From a virus: a stretch of DNA of 59,842 nucleotides. Position numbers and translations under genes: made by a program. Positions 22,348 to 31,499 of this stretch are shown here, in pieces (position 1 is the first letter of the stretch; each line of letters begins with the position of its first letter). The notes under the pieces are model-generated. The model was not told where the DNA came from and did not search any database. It saw only the letters and a program-made list of their open reading frames with translations. The DNA lies in IMG/VR virus record IMGVR_UViG_3300022924_000019, positions 1 to 59,842 of that record, one strand, 5' to 3'.

Positions 22348-25300
22348 CAGCTCACCGTCCCCTTGAAGACATTCGAGTTCTCCTGAACCCAGTTGAGGAA
22401 CACCTTCTCGCCCTCGCTGTCGGCCAGGGCCAGGCGAAGCATCTCGACCGGATCGAACAGGTTGATCGTCTTGGTCTTGAAGATCGGCCGAGCGGCCGCC
22501 GCGCCCTGGTTCTTCCCGCCGTTCAGGACGTGGCGAGGATCGTCCCTGGTGAGGACTTCTTCGCCGATCTCAAGAACAGCAGCACGCTCTCTCGGACCCA
22601 AACCGACTGCCGGGGTCCCGGAATGGTATCGCGGGGCGTTAGCGAACAACGACGGGCTCAGCGACCGGCTACGTCCGCCGCCGGCCGAACCGATGACCGC
22701 GCCGTCATGCGCAATGGCTGCCGTAAAGTTCGCTGCCGTCTGCACCGCAGCCGCCGCCGCAAGCTCTTGCGCCGCTTCCTTGAGTTGCTTGGCGACAAGG
22801 AACCAGGGTAGTGCGGACCCGGCGAGAACGTTGCTGGCAGTCCCGAGTTGCTTGGACGCGATACTGAGCGTAGCCGATCCTGCGATCAGGCCCGAGAAGT
22901 CTCCGACGCCCTTTGACAGACCGTCGAGGAACGGCAGGCTCTTGATCGCCTTCAGCACGAGCATCTGAATGATCAGATCGGCGATCCCCTTCAGGAACGA
23001 CGCGATGAAATTCAGCGCCGCCGCACCGAGGGCGTCGAGTACGTCTTCCCACTCTCCGGTCCCGTCCACGGCCTTGCCGATGGCCTCGACGACGGTGTTG
23101 ATCCCTTCGACGATCCCTTGACTGAAGAGCTGGACAATCGTGTCCTTGATCTTGGTGAAGTTCGCATCGACGTAGACCGCCTGAGTAGACAGCAGTTGCA
23201 TCTTCGCAATCCAGGCATCGTATGCCTGTTGCGTGATTTGGCCGGTGGCGAGCTGAAGGTCTTTCAGTTCCTTCATCTGGGCGATCTGGGCAGCAATCAA
23301 AGGCTGCGCCTGCATATAGGCGTCACGGGTCTTCTCGGCGGCCTGGGCCTCCGTCAGAACGCCGACCGTAACGAGCTGGTTGTAGGTCTCGACAAGATCA
23401 TTCCGTTGCGAAATGATTTCGTTCAGCTCGCGCTCTTCCGCCGCGCCGACAGACTGTCCGAGTTGAGCCGATGGCGTGTTGTTGGCCTTGGTGTTGTTCG
23501 CCGCCGCCCGAAGCTGTTTCATCTGTTCGATGAACGCTTTCAGCTCGGGCGTCGGGTTGGCGCCGGCCAGGGCTTCGGCGAATAGAACCGCATCGTCCGC
23601 CATCTTGGCGATCTCGGGCGAAATCCGGGTTTGGATCTCTTGCGCCCGACGCAGAGCTTCAGCGCCCGAGATTTCGCCGCGGGCGTACTCATCGGCGATC
23701 TTCTTAAGCTCCGCCGCCCGCTGTTGTTCGAGCGACTTGATCGAGTCGGCGTAGTAGTCCTGTTGTTCCTGTTGTTTGAGGATCGTCTTGTTGGCGTTGA
23801 TCTGCGCCTCGAAGTCGGCGAGCGACATGCCATTGATCGACGTGCCGCCAGACGCCTTGAACTTCGCCAGGGTATCAAACAGCTTTTCATATGCCGTATC
23901 GACCGCCGCGAGGCGCGAGGTCAGATCGGTTTGCTGCTGCTTGGCAATCTTGCCTTCCATGGCCCGCATGTCGTTGGCGAGCTGTTGTTCGAGCGCGTTG
24001 CGCCGGTTCTCGTCGGCGCGGGCCTTCGAATCCTCCCGTCGTGCAGCAGCCGAATCCTTACGGCCCTGCGCCGCAGCGAGGTTCGTGCGCGCGATCTGTT
24101 CGGCCAGTGCCTTCGCTTCCGCGACTTGGGCCTTAGTCGCTCCGGCGCTTTGGGCCTCCCGTTGCGCCTTCAGGCCGGCGAGCCGGATCTTCTCGGCCGC
24201 GCTGACCTCCTTCGTCGCCGCAGCCTGTTCACGAAGGTTCGACATGTAGTCTTCGCCGGCCTTAGTCGACTGGGCTGAGGCCGCACTGACGACGTCGGTC
24301 ACGGCTTTCTCAGTTGCCGTAATCGTGCCCTGCATCTTCTTGATATCAGCTTGCACTTCACTCAGGCTGCGAGCCCGGCGCGTGATGTTGGCGCCCGTCT
24401 GGGCTCGCGGTTCCGTCCCCGCGAACGGCACTCGATCCCCGCTAAACCCTCGCCGAGCGATAGCCGTGCTTTCTTCCTCTCGGAGATCGGCCAGTCGTGC
24501 GCGCTGACGTTCGAGGAGTGGGTTGAAGCCGGGCTTTCCCTTCGCTCCCGGAATGTTCGCGGCGGCGTCCTTGGCCGCGTTCGCCAGGAGCCCGAGCCAG
24601 CGGATCATCTCCTTGACGGGACCCAGGTTGCCCAGGAGCGTCAAGAAACTGTCCCAGACCGTCGTCAGCGACCGTCCGGCCTGCGCCCAGGGCCCAAGAG
24701 CCTGCGCCGCCCCTTCGTCCATCACGCGAGCATAGATCCGGAAAGCCTCGGTGCGGGCCTCCGCCGCCTTCCCCTGGTCGAACAGGTCTTTGATATGCTG
24801 CCGCTCGGTGACCGAGAGGAAGTTCAGAGACTCGTCGAGCTTGCGGACTTCCTCGTATCCACCCGTGAACGCGGTAGCCATGGATTTCGCGGCATCGACC
24901 ATCTCGACGCCCAGGGCAATCGAAGTGTTCTCGGCGGCAATCCCGAACGCTTCGAGTTGTTCGGCAGCGATCCCTTGAGCGAGGAACGACTTGATCGCGA
25001 CCTTGGCGTTTTCGAGACTGCCCCCGTAGACGTCAAGATTGTGTGCGGTCTCGGCCAGGGCTTTCGCGTTGTAGGCGGCGCCGTCCGCGCTGACTGTCAG
25101 CGCCGCGTTGAACTCGCGCGCCGACGCTGCAAGATCGAACAGGTTCTTGAACGTCGCGATCACCGGGATCAGCAGCGCGGCGGCGGCAGCGATGATCGGA
25201 ATCTTGGTGGCGATCTGGCCGAACAGACGCGGGAAGAGCTGGAAGATCTGACCGCCCTGCTGGGCGAAGGTTTGGGTAACACTCGTGCCGCTCGAAATCT

Positions 25301-26513
25301 GAGTGAAGACGTCGTTGAGCTGATAGCCGAGGTTCTGAAGCTCATAAGGCTTCAGGCCAAGGAACCGGCCCGTTCGCGTGTTCTGCCCCGCCTGGGCTTT
25401 GTCCAGCTTTCCGACCGCGACCGCCGTCTGTTCCGCCGCCGTCTTCAGGCGCATCTCGGCTTGCGCCAGTTGATCGGTCGAAATCTTGGCGGCGTCGAGC
25501 GGACGCTTCAGGGCGACAAGTTTTCCCCGCTCCTGATCCAGCGCCCGGCCGGCCAGGGTCATGTTGCCCTCGACTTGCGCCAGGGCACGGGCCAGCTCTT
25601 CGTTCGGTTCATCCGACGTGGCGACTGCTTCGGCTGCGCGCAGCACGTCAAGACGGTACGCCTCGAACGCAGCGGAGGCTCGATTAACGGCCGCTTCTTG
25701 ATTGCGGTAGTTGTCGATCATGGCGCCTTGGCGAACCAGTTCGCCTTGCGCCCGGCCGAGGTCGTTGATCGCGTCCTGATAGTCCCGGATCGGCCGGTCG
25801 GCGTTGCCGATGAAAGTGCTGAGCTGCTTAACTTCTTCTTCCAGTCCGTCAAGCGTACTGCGCGCATTTCGGGCCGGGTCGATGATCGCCATCAGACCCG
25901 AAGCGAACTTGGAGCTATTCGAAGCGGCTTCTGCCGACTCGGCGGACCACCGCTCTACGCTCGACGCGCTGGCGGCAGCCTGGGCGCCGACCAATCGGAA
26001 GGCGCTGAGCTGGGCGATCTTCTCCTGATCGGCCAGGGCCTTTTCGATGGCGTCAGCGAGTTGGAGCGATCCGCGCTCTGAGGCCGAGCGAGAGGCCCGG
26101 TCGCCCGTGGCCTTCTCGAACGCCCCGAAAGTGGCGTTGAACTTGGTCTCGGCCTTGCCAAGTCGGGCCGTCAGGCGGTCAACGTCCTTGTCCGCCCGCT
26201 CCGCCGCTTTGCCTAGGCTCTCGAACTCGCGGGTCTGCTTGCGCGTCGGCTCGACGCCCTTGCCGAGCGAGTTGGCGTAATCATCGTAAGCCTTGCGGGC
26301 GGAGACCGCCTTGTCCTGCGCATCCTTGAGCTGCTTGCTCGTCGCGCTGTAGAGTTCGGCGCTGGCTTCGGCTGCCGCCAGCGCCGCTTTCTCTTGGTCC
26401 GTGAGGGCCTTGGTGACCTTCCGAACATTCGCCGCCGCGCTGTTCGAAGCGGCGCCGGTCTGATCGACGCCCCTGATGCGAAGTTCTACGTCGCGGCGAT
26501 TGTCGTTGGACAT
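22347..26513 (-). CDS. Tape measure protein, 1388 aa
   Basis: Longest gene of the window. Residues 1-400 are Ala/Glu/Lys-rich coiled coil; a hydrophobic stretch (IPIIAAAAALLIPVIATF) lies near 435-455; more coiled coil follows, and another hydrophobic region (NFIASFLKGIADLIIQML) near 1165. At its usual position after the tail chaperones. In the family it sets tail length and exits at DNA injection. The ATG overlaps the stop of the frameshifted chaperone product (TAATG). Length predicts a tail of roughly 200 nm if helical. Confidence 0.92.
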   Translation of the reverse strand: MSNDNRRDVELRIRGVDQTGAASNSAAANVRKVTKALTDQEKAALAAAEASAELYSATSKQLKDAQDKAVSARKAYDDYANSLGKGVEPTRKQTREFESLGKAAERADKDVDRLTARLGKAETKFNATFGAFEKATGDRASRSASERGSLQLADAIEKALADQEKIAQLSAFRLVGAQAAASASSVERWSAESAEAASNSSKFASGLMAIIDPARNARSTLDGLEEEVKQLSTFIGNADRPIRDYQDAINDLGRAQGELVRQGAMIDNYRNQEAAVNRASAAFEAYRLDVLRAAEAVATSDEPNEELARALAQVEGNMTLAGRALDQERGKLVALKRPLDAAKISTDQLAQAEMRLKTAAEQTAVAVGKLDKAQAGQNTRTGRFLGLKPYELQNLGYQLNDVFTQISSGTSVTQTFAQQGGQIFQLFPRLFGQIATKIPIIAAAAALLIPVIATFKNLFDLAASAREFNAALTVSADGAAYNAKALAETAHNLDVYGGSLENAKVAIKSFLAQGIAAEQLEAFGIAAENTSIALGVEMVDAAKSMATAFTGGYEEVRKLDESLNFLSVTERQHIKDLFDQGKAAEARTEAFRIYARVMDEGAAQALGPWAQAGRSLTTVWDSFLTLLGNLGPVKEMIRWLGLLANAAKDAAANIPGAKGKPGFNPLLERQRARLADLREEESTAIARRGFSGDRVPFAGTEPRAQTGANITRRARSLSEVQADIKKMQGTITATEKAVTDVVSAASAQSTKAGEDYMSNLREQAAATKEVSAAEKIRLAGLKAQREAQSAGATKAQVAEAKALAEQIARTNLAAAQGRKDSAAARREDSKARADENRRNALEQQLANDMRAMEGKIAKQQQTDLTSRLAAVDTAYEKLFDTLAKFKASGGTSINGMSLADFEAQINANKTILKQQEQQDYYADSIKSLEQQRAAELKKIADEYARGEISGAEALRRAQEIQTRISPEIAKMADDAVLFAEALAGANPTPELKAFIEQMKQLRAAANNTKANNTPSAQLGQSVGAAEERELNEIISQRNDLVETYNQLVTVGVLTEAQAAEKTRDAYMQAQPLIAAQIAQMKELKDLQLATGQITQQAYDAWIAKMQLLSTQAVYVDANFTKIKDTIVQLFSQGIVEGINTVVEAIGKAVDGTGEWEDVLDALGAAALNFIASFLKGIADLIIQMLVLKAIKSLPFLDGLSKGVGDFSGLIAGSATLSIASKQLGTASNVLAGSALPWFLVAKQLKEAAQELAAAAAVQTAANFTAAIAHDGAVIGSAGGGRSRSLSPSLFANAPRYHSGTPAVGLGPRERAAVLEIGEEVLTRDDPRHVLNGGKNQGAAAARPIFKTKTINLFDPVEMLRLALADSEGEKVFLNWVQENSNVFKGTVS

Positions 26514-27234
26514 TAAACCCGAAGCTCCTTCAGAGCCTTTTCCAGCAACTTCGACTTCTTGCTATCGAGAATCGAGATGATGGCAGTTTGGAGCAAGACA
26601 GTCTCGGTCGCAATTTTGGCATTGATCCTGCGTCTGACGACGCTGACTTCTGCCCAGACCATGCCAACCGGATAACGGCGAGCGTGTCGATGACCTTCGG
26701 AGAGGAGAAGGCTTACGTCTTCTCGGACTCCCCAGTAGAATCTTTCGAGATCAGTTCCACGATCTGCGACCTTAGCGTTTCCCGCTTTTCGGCGGTCAAC
26801 ACGCCCTTGACCAGACTGACCAAGGTCGCCGAGAGGTTTTTTAGGTTTCCACCCTCATCTTCAAAGGTGAGGGCCAGGATGCGGTTCAGGGCCTTGATCT
26901 GAACCGAGAACGGGAGTTTGGCGTATTTCTGGACCAGGGGCCTCTGATCGGCGGCGGCGGAAATGATTTCGGCCGCGAGCAAGGGCGCCTCACGAATGAC
27001 GGTCATGACGAAGGCGTCAAGGTAGCTGCCCCGTCCAACCGCCGAAAGCTGAATGCGCTGCCAGAGAACCCAGAGCTGTTCGATATCGGTGACGTAGTCG
27101 GCCAGGATCGCCGACATGTCCGTCAAGCCGAGTCCCCGCACCGGGAACTTGTGTGTCTTCGGCTCGCCGTCCTTGGGCGTCTGGACAAAGCTGATCTCTT
27201 CGACCAGTGGTTCAAAATCTTCTAGGCCCGCCAT
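26513..27234 (-). CDS. Tail assembly chaperone GT fusion made by -1 frameshift, about 240 aa
   Basis: The G frame (27234 to 26713) contains A-AAA-AAC on the minus strand at 26842-26836, in the correct phase (codons CTA AAA AAC, 131-133). The -1 frame is open from there for a further 107 codons, through the end of G, and stops at TAA 26515-26513 overlapping the tape-measure ATG. This is the arrangement of lambda G/GT and most siphophages. The extension is basic and helical towards its end (SKKSKLLEKALKELRV). Confidence 0.75.
26713..27234 (-). CDS. Tail assembly chaperone G-like, 173 aa
   Basis: The zero-frame product: an N-terminal beta part (FVQTPKDGEPKTHKFPVRGLG), then helices typical of tail assembly chaperones (LLAAEIISAAADQ, VQIKALNRILALTF). 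It is located between the major tail protein and the tape measure. Chaperones of this type coat the tape measure during tail assembly. See the fusion product for the frameshift. Confidence 0.8.
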   Translation of the reverse strand: MAGLEDFEPLVEEISFVQTPKDGEPKTHKFPVRGLGLTDMSAILADYVTDIEQLWVLWQRIQLSAVGRGSYLDAFVMTVIREAPLLAAEIISAAADQRPLVQKYAKLPFSVQIKALNRILALTFEDEGGNLKNLSATLVSLVKGVLTAEKRETLRSQIVELISKDSTGESEKT

Positions 27235-27255
27235 GGGATTTCCTTTGCAAGAGAT

Positions 27256-27283
27256 GGGCGACGGCCTGAGTAGACCGCCGCCC
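27256..27283 (-). terminator. Hairpin between major tail protein and chaperone genes
   Basis: GGGCG.CGG paired with CCG.CGCCC (one mismatch), 10-nt loop. In leftward reading it follows the major tail gene's upstream neighbour position, without a T run; probably an attenuator or mRNA-stability hairpin. Confidence 0.4.
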
Positions 27284-27312
27284 TAGACTTCCGTTTGCTG
27301 CGACGACGCCGA

Positions 27313-28413
27313 CTAGGCCGGGCCGCGGTTGGTCCAGTAGACCCGTTCCTTGCCGGTGGCCTTCAGGACTTCGATGTTGAAGCTCATCGTCTGCCAGTCG
27401 TCGCCCTTCAGGTTGTAGTCGCCGTCCGGGGTGACCTTGACCTTCGGGAAGAAGCCGTCACGACGGTCGCCCTCGACGGCATTCGACTGGAAGAACATCT
27501 CGCCGTAGATCGAGTTCTTCGACGAGATGACCGTCTCGACCGACTGGGCCTCGACGTCGTAGGTCACCGTCAGGTCATCTCCTTCGGCGATGTTGACCGC
27601 CGTGTCGAAGATGTAGAGGCGACCGCGTTCGAGATCGACCTCCCAGTTGCCATCGGCCGCAATGGGGCCGGTGGCCCCGCCGGTCAGGGTGGCCGCGCCG
27701 AACGCCGTCGCCGTGCCCACTTCCGTCGTGGTGATGGCGTTACCGGCCACGCCCCCGACCAGGGCGGTCAGGGTGAGAACGGCGGCGGACCCGGTCGCAA
27801 CAACGCCCGTCGCCGGGTGCGCGTTGATGTAGGTCTTGAGGTTCTGGGCCGTCGCCGTCGCCGAGGCGCCGACGTTGATCTGCTGGCCGGCCGCCCCGGA
27901 GGCGACCATGGTGATCAGGTGGCCGTTGATGGTCACCGTATCCGCCGCAGTGCCGGTCCCGCTGAGGGTCAGGGTCCCGGTGGCCTTCACGCCGGTCGGG
28001 CTGTTGATCGAGAAGTTGTCGATCCCGCCGTGGCCCTGCGGCATACTGGTACTGGCGCCGAGCTGGTAGTAGCGGCCCAGCTCGACGTCAGTCAGGACTT
28101 CGGAGACGCCGGCCGCCGAGGCGATGACGATCTGCGAGGCGCTGCCCAGGAACCAGAGAGCGAGGTTTTCCTTGCTGATATCGTCACAGGTGAAGGCGCC
28201 GGACGTATCCTGCGAAAGCGTGACGCTCCGGTTCTTCTCGTTGACGCCGTCGTCCGAGTTGTAGTGGTCCAGGTTCTCTTCGGCCTGGGCCAGATTGAAC
28301 TCGGTCGTGTTGCCGAGATAGCGTTGGCCGCCCGGCGTGCTGCTGCCTTGCTTGTACTTGCCGAAGTGCAGCCGGCCACGCCCGAGGACGATGTTCTGTT
28401 CATGGTCCGCCAT
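27313..28413 (-). CDS. Major tail (tube) protein with an inserted accessory domain, 366 aa
   Basis: The N-terminal and C-terminal parts form the tube domain (LHFGKYKQGSSTPGGQRYLG, DLTVTYDVEAQ, GDYNLKGDDWQTMSFNIEVL). About residues 145-250 are an inserted Gly/Ala/Thr-rich domain (TVTINGHLITMVASGAAGQQ, QNLKTYINAHP, AITTTEVGTATAFGAATL) that is also found in the head decoration protein at 31500. The insert probably projects from the tube and may bind glycans. Position before the chaperones and the large amount of beta structure support the call. Confidence 0.82.
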   Translation of the reverse strand: MADHEQNIVLGRGRLHFGKYKQGSSTPGGQRYLGNTTEFNLAQAEENLDHYNSDDGVNEKNRSVTLSQDTSGAFTCDDISKENLALWFLGSASQIVIASAAGVSEVLTDVELGRYYQLGASTSMPQGHGGIDNFSINSPTGVKATGTLTLSGTGTAADTVTINGHLITMVASGAAGQQINVGASATATAQNLKTYINAHPATGVVATGSAAVLTLTALVGGVAGNAITTTEVGTATAFGAATLTGGATGPIAADGNWEVDLERGRLYIFDTAVNIAEGDDLTVTYDVEAQSVETVISSKNSIYGEMFFQSNAVEGDRRDGFFPKVKVTPDGDYNLKGDDWQTMSFNIEVLKATGKERVYWTNRGPA

Positions 28414-28446
28414 AGTCTTAAGTTCCTTCCAGTGCAGGCCGTTGGG

Positions 28447-28977
28447 TTATCCGTTGGGCCGAGAGGCGTTCGTCGTCAGCCCGACCACGAGCGGAATGTA
28501 GAAGAACGCGGTGGCCGAGATCTTCTCTTCCGGTGGCCTGACGACCCCTTGGAGAATCTTTAAATCGGTGAGGAGCTTACCCAACAAGTAATGCTCAGGG
28601 AAGAGCCCTTCCCCATTGTGCTGTTTGGTCTCGATTACTCGCGAAAGGCGCCGCTCTACAAGGGCTTTCAGGTCGTAGGCCGGATCTGTCGGGTTAATCT
28701 GGTCGTCAGCGGCGAAACCTTGAAGAAGGAGCCGCCAGCCTTCGAGCTTGGTCAGGCTGTCCTTGCCAGCGTGAAGGCTCTCGACCGGCGTAGGGGCTTC
28801 CAGCAGCGCGAGGGCAGGCATCGTGACGTTGGCGCCCAGGGTCGTGCGCCCACGGAAGACCTTGTTCCGAAGATCGACCGTGTAGGGGGCCAGGGTTTCG
28901 GGGTCTTCATTGGTCGGGTTGATCCCTTCAAGAAGTTCCGTGAGGGCTCTCAGAACCTTGAGTTGCTTACTGGGCAT
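28447..28977 (-). CDS. Tail completion / terminator protein candidate, 176 aa
   Basis: N-terminal helix (KVLRALTELLEGI) then beta strands (TVDLRNKVFRG, TMPALALLEAP) and a closing hydrophobic strand. The size, position between the Z-like protein and the tube protein and this helix-sheet order agree with gpU-type tail terminators. Assigned by position; sequence similarity not checked. Confidence 0.6.
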   Translation of the reverse strand: MPSKQLKVLRALTELLEGINPTNEDPETLAPYTVDLRNKVFRGRTTLGANVTMPALALLEAPTPVESLHAGKDSLTKLEGWRLLLQGFAADDQINPTDPAYDLKALVERRLSRVIETKQHNGEGLFPEHYLLGKLLTDLKILQGVVRPPEEKISATAFFYIPLVVGLTTNASRPNG

Positions 28978-28985
28978 GTCGATCT

Positions 28986-29615
28986 CTATTCGCTGCTGAG
29001 CCGGGTGAACTGACGGAAGAACTCGTCGCGTGTCATGTCGGCAATGATTTCGCTGTCGTCCACGGCCACGGACCTGAAGACCTGATCGACCGAAGGGCCG
29101 TAGAGAAGGTAGAGATTGTGCCCGAGCTGGACTGGCGACTGCTTCCGCTTGTTCAAGATCCGGTCGCCCGGCTTCAGGCGCACGGCGAGACCGACGTTGT
29201 AGTTGTCCGCCGTAAGGCTCGCCCCGGCTCTCAGACGCATCAGGAAGGCCTTCGGCATCTGCCGGGAGGTCCCAGGCTTCACCATGACCGAAACGCCGCC
29301 CTTGCGGTCGCCTGTCGCCGATACGGCGCCCTGGGCGAAGCGGGCCAGACTGGTCGGCCGTTGCCGGGCCGAAATGACGGCTTCAGGCTTACTGTTCGTG
29401 GCCTTGTCGCTGACGTAGAGCCTGTTGTTGCTCTTCAGGTAGCCGGCCGGGAAAGCGACCTCCGCCTGAACATCATCTCGAAGCAGTTTCAGGCCACCTC
29501 GGGTCGCGATCTGATTGATGGCGATGGTCTGAGCTTTGACCGAGATCTTCGGCATCCGCTCGAAATAGGAAGCCGCGTCTTCAAGGACGTCCACGCCGAA
29601 GGTCTGAAGGTCCAT
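28986..29615 (-). CDS. Minor tail protein Z-like, 209 aa
   Basis: N-terminal helices (DVLEDAASYFERMP, ISVKAQTIAINQIATRGG) followed by ARQRPTSLARFAQGA, KAFLMRLRAG and a closing part like lambda gpZ. The pattern of Minor_tail_Z proteins, which complete the tail end at the head-tail joint, is clear in the order helix, RxxPxxLxRF, beta. Its start overlaps the preceding gene's stop. Confidence 0.75.
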   Translation of the reverse strand: MDLQTFGVDVLEDAASYFERMPKISVKAQTIAINQIATRGGLKLLRDDVQAEVAFPAGYLKSNNRLYVSDKATNSKPEAVISARQRPTSLARFAQGAVSATGDRKGGVSVMVKPGTSRQMPKAFLMRLRAGASLTADNYNVGLAVRLKPGDRILNKRKQSPVQLGHNLYLLYGPSVDQVFRSVAVDDSEIIADMTRDEFFRQFTRLSSE

Positions 29616-29971
29616 CAGACGACCCTCACAACCTGCCAGTAGACGTTGTGGGGGCCGTCCGTTGGCTCTAGGTCTTGGAGGCTGAAGACTGCGCCGCCGA
29701 GTGAAGGGATCGACACCCTTCCGCGCTCTTCCAGTTCAAGCCCGTACTCGGCCAGTTGCTCATCGCTGAAGACCAAGCGGTTGACGCCTTCGATGATCTG
29801 AACATCGAACCCCCCTTCCAGTTCGCCCAGGCGCGCGAGCTTGTTATGCCAGCGCACAGTGATGCGATCCTCGACAGCTTCGCCGTCAGGGGACGTATAG
29901 ACAGCCGAAACCGCCGCCGCCCGGTGTAGGCGACGACGGCTCGACAGTTTGATTTCGGCCGTGTTCGGCAC
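29615..29971 (-). CDS. Head-tail joining protein candidate, 118 aa
   Basis: GTG start at 29971. Small beta-rich protein (TVRWHNKLARLGELEGGFDV, RLVFSDEQLAEYGL, RVSIPSLGGAVFSLQDL) at the position of lambda FII. The pattern fits small beta-barrel head-tail connectors. Function by position. Confidence 0.6.
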   Translation of the reverse strand: MPNTAEIKLSSRRRLHRAAAVSAVYTSPDGEAVEDRITVRWHNKLARLGELEGGFDVQIIEGVNRLVFSDEQLAEYGLELEERGRVSIPSLGGAVFSLQDLEPTDGPHNVYWQVVRVV

Positions 29972-29985
29972 AAAAGTCCCCGATC

Positions 29986-30282
29986 CTAGAGGTCGTCGTC
30001 GTCCTTGGGGTCGGGCTTCTTGGCGTCCGCGCCCTTCTTCTTCGGCGCGACGGGCTCCGGGGCATCGCCGATTTCTTCTTCGTCGATCTCGTGGCCCGCG
30101 GCGGCGGCTTCGTCCTGGGTCGGCATCCGGAGCGCCCGGTTCGGCCGGACCTCTTCGATATCGGCGACCTCGGACTTGGTGAAGTTGAACACCTTGCCGA
30201 TGGGCGGCGTGACGCGCTTGAACACGCCCTCATCGTCCTTGCGGCTCAGGTGGATGGTTTCGAGAACAACCCGCTTCGGCAT
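29986..30282 (-). CDS. Small protein with acidic C-terminus, 98 aa
   Basis: ATG at 30282. N-terminal strands (VVLETIHLSRKD), a helix and a Pro/Lys/Asp-rich tail ending DPKDDDDL. It is between capsid and head-tail connector genes, the place of lambda FI. It is one of the eight proteins sharing the acidic end. A head completion or packaging role is possible but unproven. Confidence 0.6.
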   Translation of the reverse strand: MPKRVVLETIHLSRKDDEGVFKRVTPPIGKVFNFTKSEVADIEEVRPNRALRMPTQDEAAAAGHEIDEEEIGDAPEPVAPKKKGADAKKPDPKDDDDL

Positions 30283-30315
30283 CTCAGAATTCCTTTAGTT
30301 CGGACTTCCATTCCC

Positions 30316-30328
30316 GGAAGTGATTTCG
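30316..30328. promoter_or_regulatory. Copy of the genome-wide palindrome in the gap after the capsid gene
   Basis: GGAAGTGATTTCG (one mismatch) between a hairpin (30335-30363) and the next leftward gene. Confidence 0.65.
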
Positions 30329-30334
30329 CGATTT

Positions 30335-30363
30335 GGCGGCCCCGCCGCTAGGACGGGACCGCC
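30335..30363 (-). terminator. Hairpin after the major capsid gene
   Basis: GGCGGCCCCG/CGGGACCGCC, nine of ten pairs, 9-nt loop, 12 nt after the capsid stop. There is no T run; it may trim expression of the following tail genes relative to capsid. Confidence 0.5.
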
Positions 30364-30374
30364 GGTTCGTAGAC

Positions 30375-31457
30375 CTAGACCACCCGCATCCGGAAGGAGT
30401 TGTTCGGGTTGGTCGGGACCATCAGCGGGGCCGACTGGGTCATGGTGAAGGTGCCGCCGGGGTCTTCCGAGTCCCATTGCTTCGGGAACATCGGAAGCGC
30501 CTTGAGCTGCGCCTTCTTGTCCATGATGGCGCCGAACGCACGGACGCCGCCGATGGCCTTGCCGACGCCGATGACGTCGCCTTCGTTGATGTAGTCGTAG
30601 GCGACGAGGTTGCCCTGTTCGTCGTACTCCTCGTAGTAGTTGGAGTACTTCCAGAGGTTCAGGCGGCCGGCGCCGTTCGGACCCGAGATCTGGCCGACGT
30701 ACTCGACCGGCGAGCCGTCCGTCAGGCCCGTGGTGTTGAAGTTCGACTCGGAGCCGCGGCGCATGTTGTCGAGCAACTTGCGCGTATCCTCGTGAGCTTC
30801 GAAGGCGTTCCAGGCGGCGTTGCCGTAGATCAGGTCGGTGATCGGCGCGCGACCCAGCGGGAAGGCCAGGGAGCGTTGAATGCCGATATCGACCAGGGGA
30901 CTCGACGTGGTCTCATCCCACTGGGCCGCGCCGACCAGGGTACTGGTCAGGGACGGATCGCGGCCGAAGGTGACGGTCACCTCCGGATAGTCCTCGCCCT
31001 TGATCACGACTTCGCCGTCCATGATGGCTTTGCAGGCCATGTGGTCCCAGCGCCGTTCGATGACCTCGCGTTCGGTCGTCAGGTTGTCGGCGACGGCGGC
31101 GTCGTAGCGTTCGTCGAGCGACAGCGGACGACCACCCGCACCGACCCCGTTCAGGGGCTCACCCGGACGCCGGGTGATCACCTTCGCCGGATTGACCTCG
31201 TGCTTGGGCTTGAGGTAGGCCGGCTTGAACTTGGCGATGGGGGTACTCAGGGTCCGCATCATGCGGCCCTGAACGTTGGGCGCGACGAACGGCGCCAGAC
31301 GGCGATCCCGCGCCGGCAGTTGATCGAAGTAGATCTCCTGCGCTTCGGAGCGATACTCACGGGTGAAGAACCGGTCCAACCACCAGCCGTCAGGCGGGGC
31401 GGCTTGATCGGAATACGTCACCTCCATGAGATCGGTGACTTCCCAAATCTCGGGCAT
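30375..31457 (-). CDS. Major capsid protein, lambda gpE family, 360 aa
   Basis: ATG at 31457. The gpE pattern is clear: WWLDRFFTREYRSEAQEIYFD near the start, LAPFVAPNVQGR, the central KPKHEVNP and GEPLN, the RWDHMACKAIMDGEVV helix, and the YGNAAWNAFEAHEDTRKLLDN stretch. It follows the protease and decoration genes as in lambda (C-Nu3-D-E). It assembles the icosahedral shell. Confidence 0.92.
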   Translation of the reverse strand: MPEIWEVTDLMEVTYSDQAAPPDGWWLDRFFTREYRSEAQEIYFDQLPARDRRLAPFVAPNVQGRMMRTLSTPIAKFKPAYLKPKHEVNPAKVITRRPGEPLNGVGAGGRPLSLDERYDAAVADNLTTEREVIERRWDHMACKAIMDGEVVIKGEDYPEVTVTFGRDPSLTSTLVGAAQWDETTSSPLVDIGIQRSLAFPLGRAPITDLIYGNAAWNAFEAHEDTRKLLDNMRRGSESNFNTTGLTDGSPVEYVGQISGPNGAGRLNLWKYSNYYEEYDEQGNLVAYDYINEGDVIGVGKAIGGVRAFGAIMDKKAQLKALPMFPKQWDSEDPGGTFTMTQSAPLMVPTNPNNSFRMRVV

Positions 31458-31499
31458 CTCGTTGGTATCCTTTCAGTAGAGGTCCGGCCGGGTGCCCGA

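Noticed and set aside
24351-26081. Open + strand frame of 576 codons over the tape measure
   Set aside because: Shadow of the GC-rich tape-measure coding sequence; the product is Arg/Leu-rich with no domains and no ribosome site.
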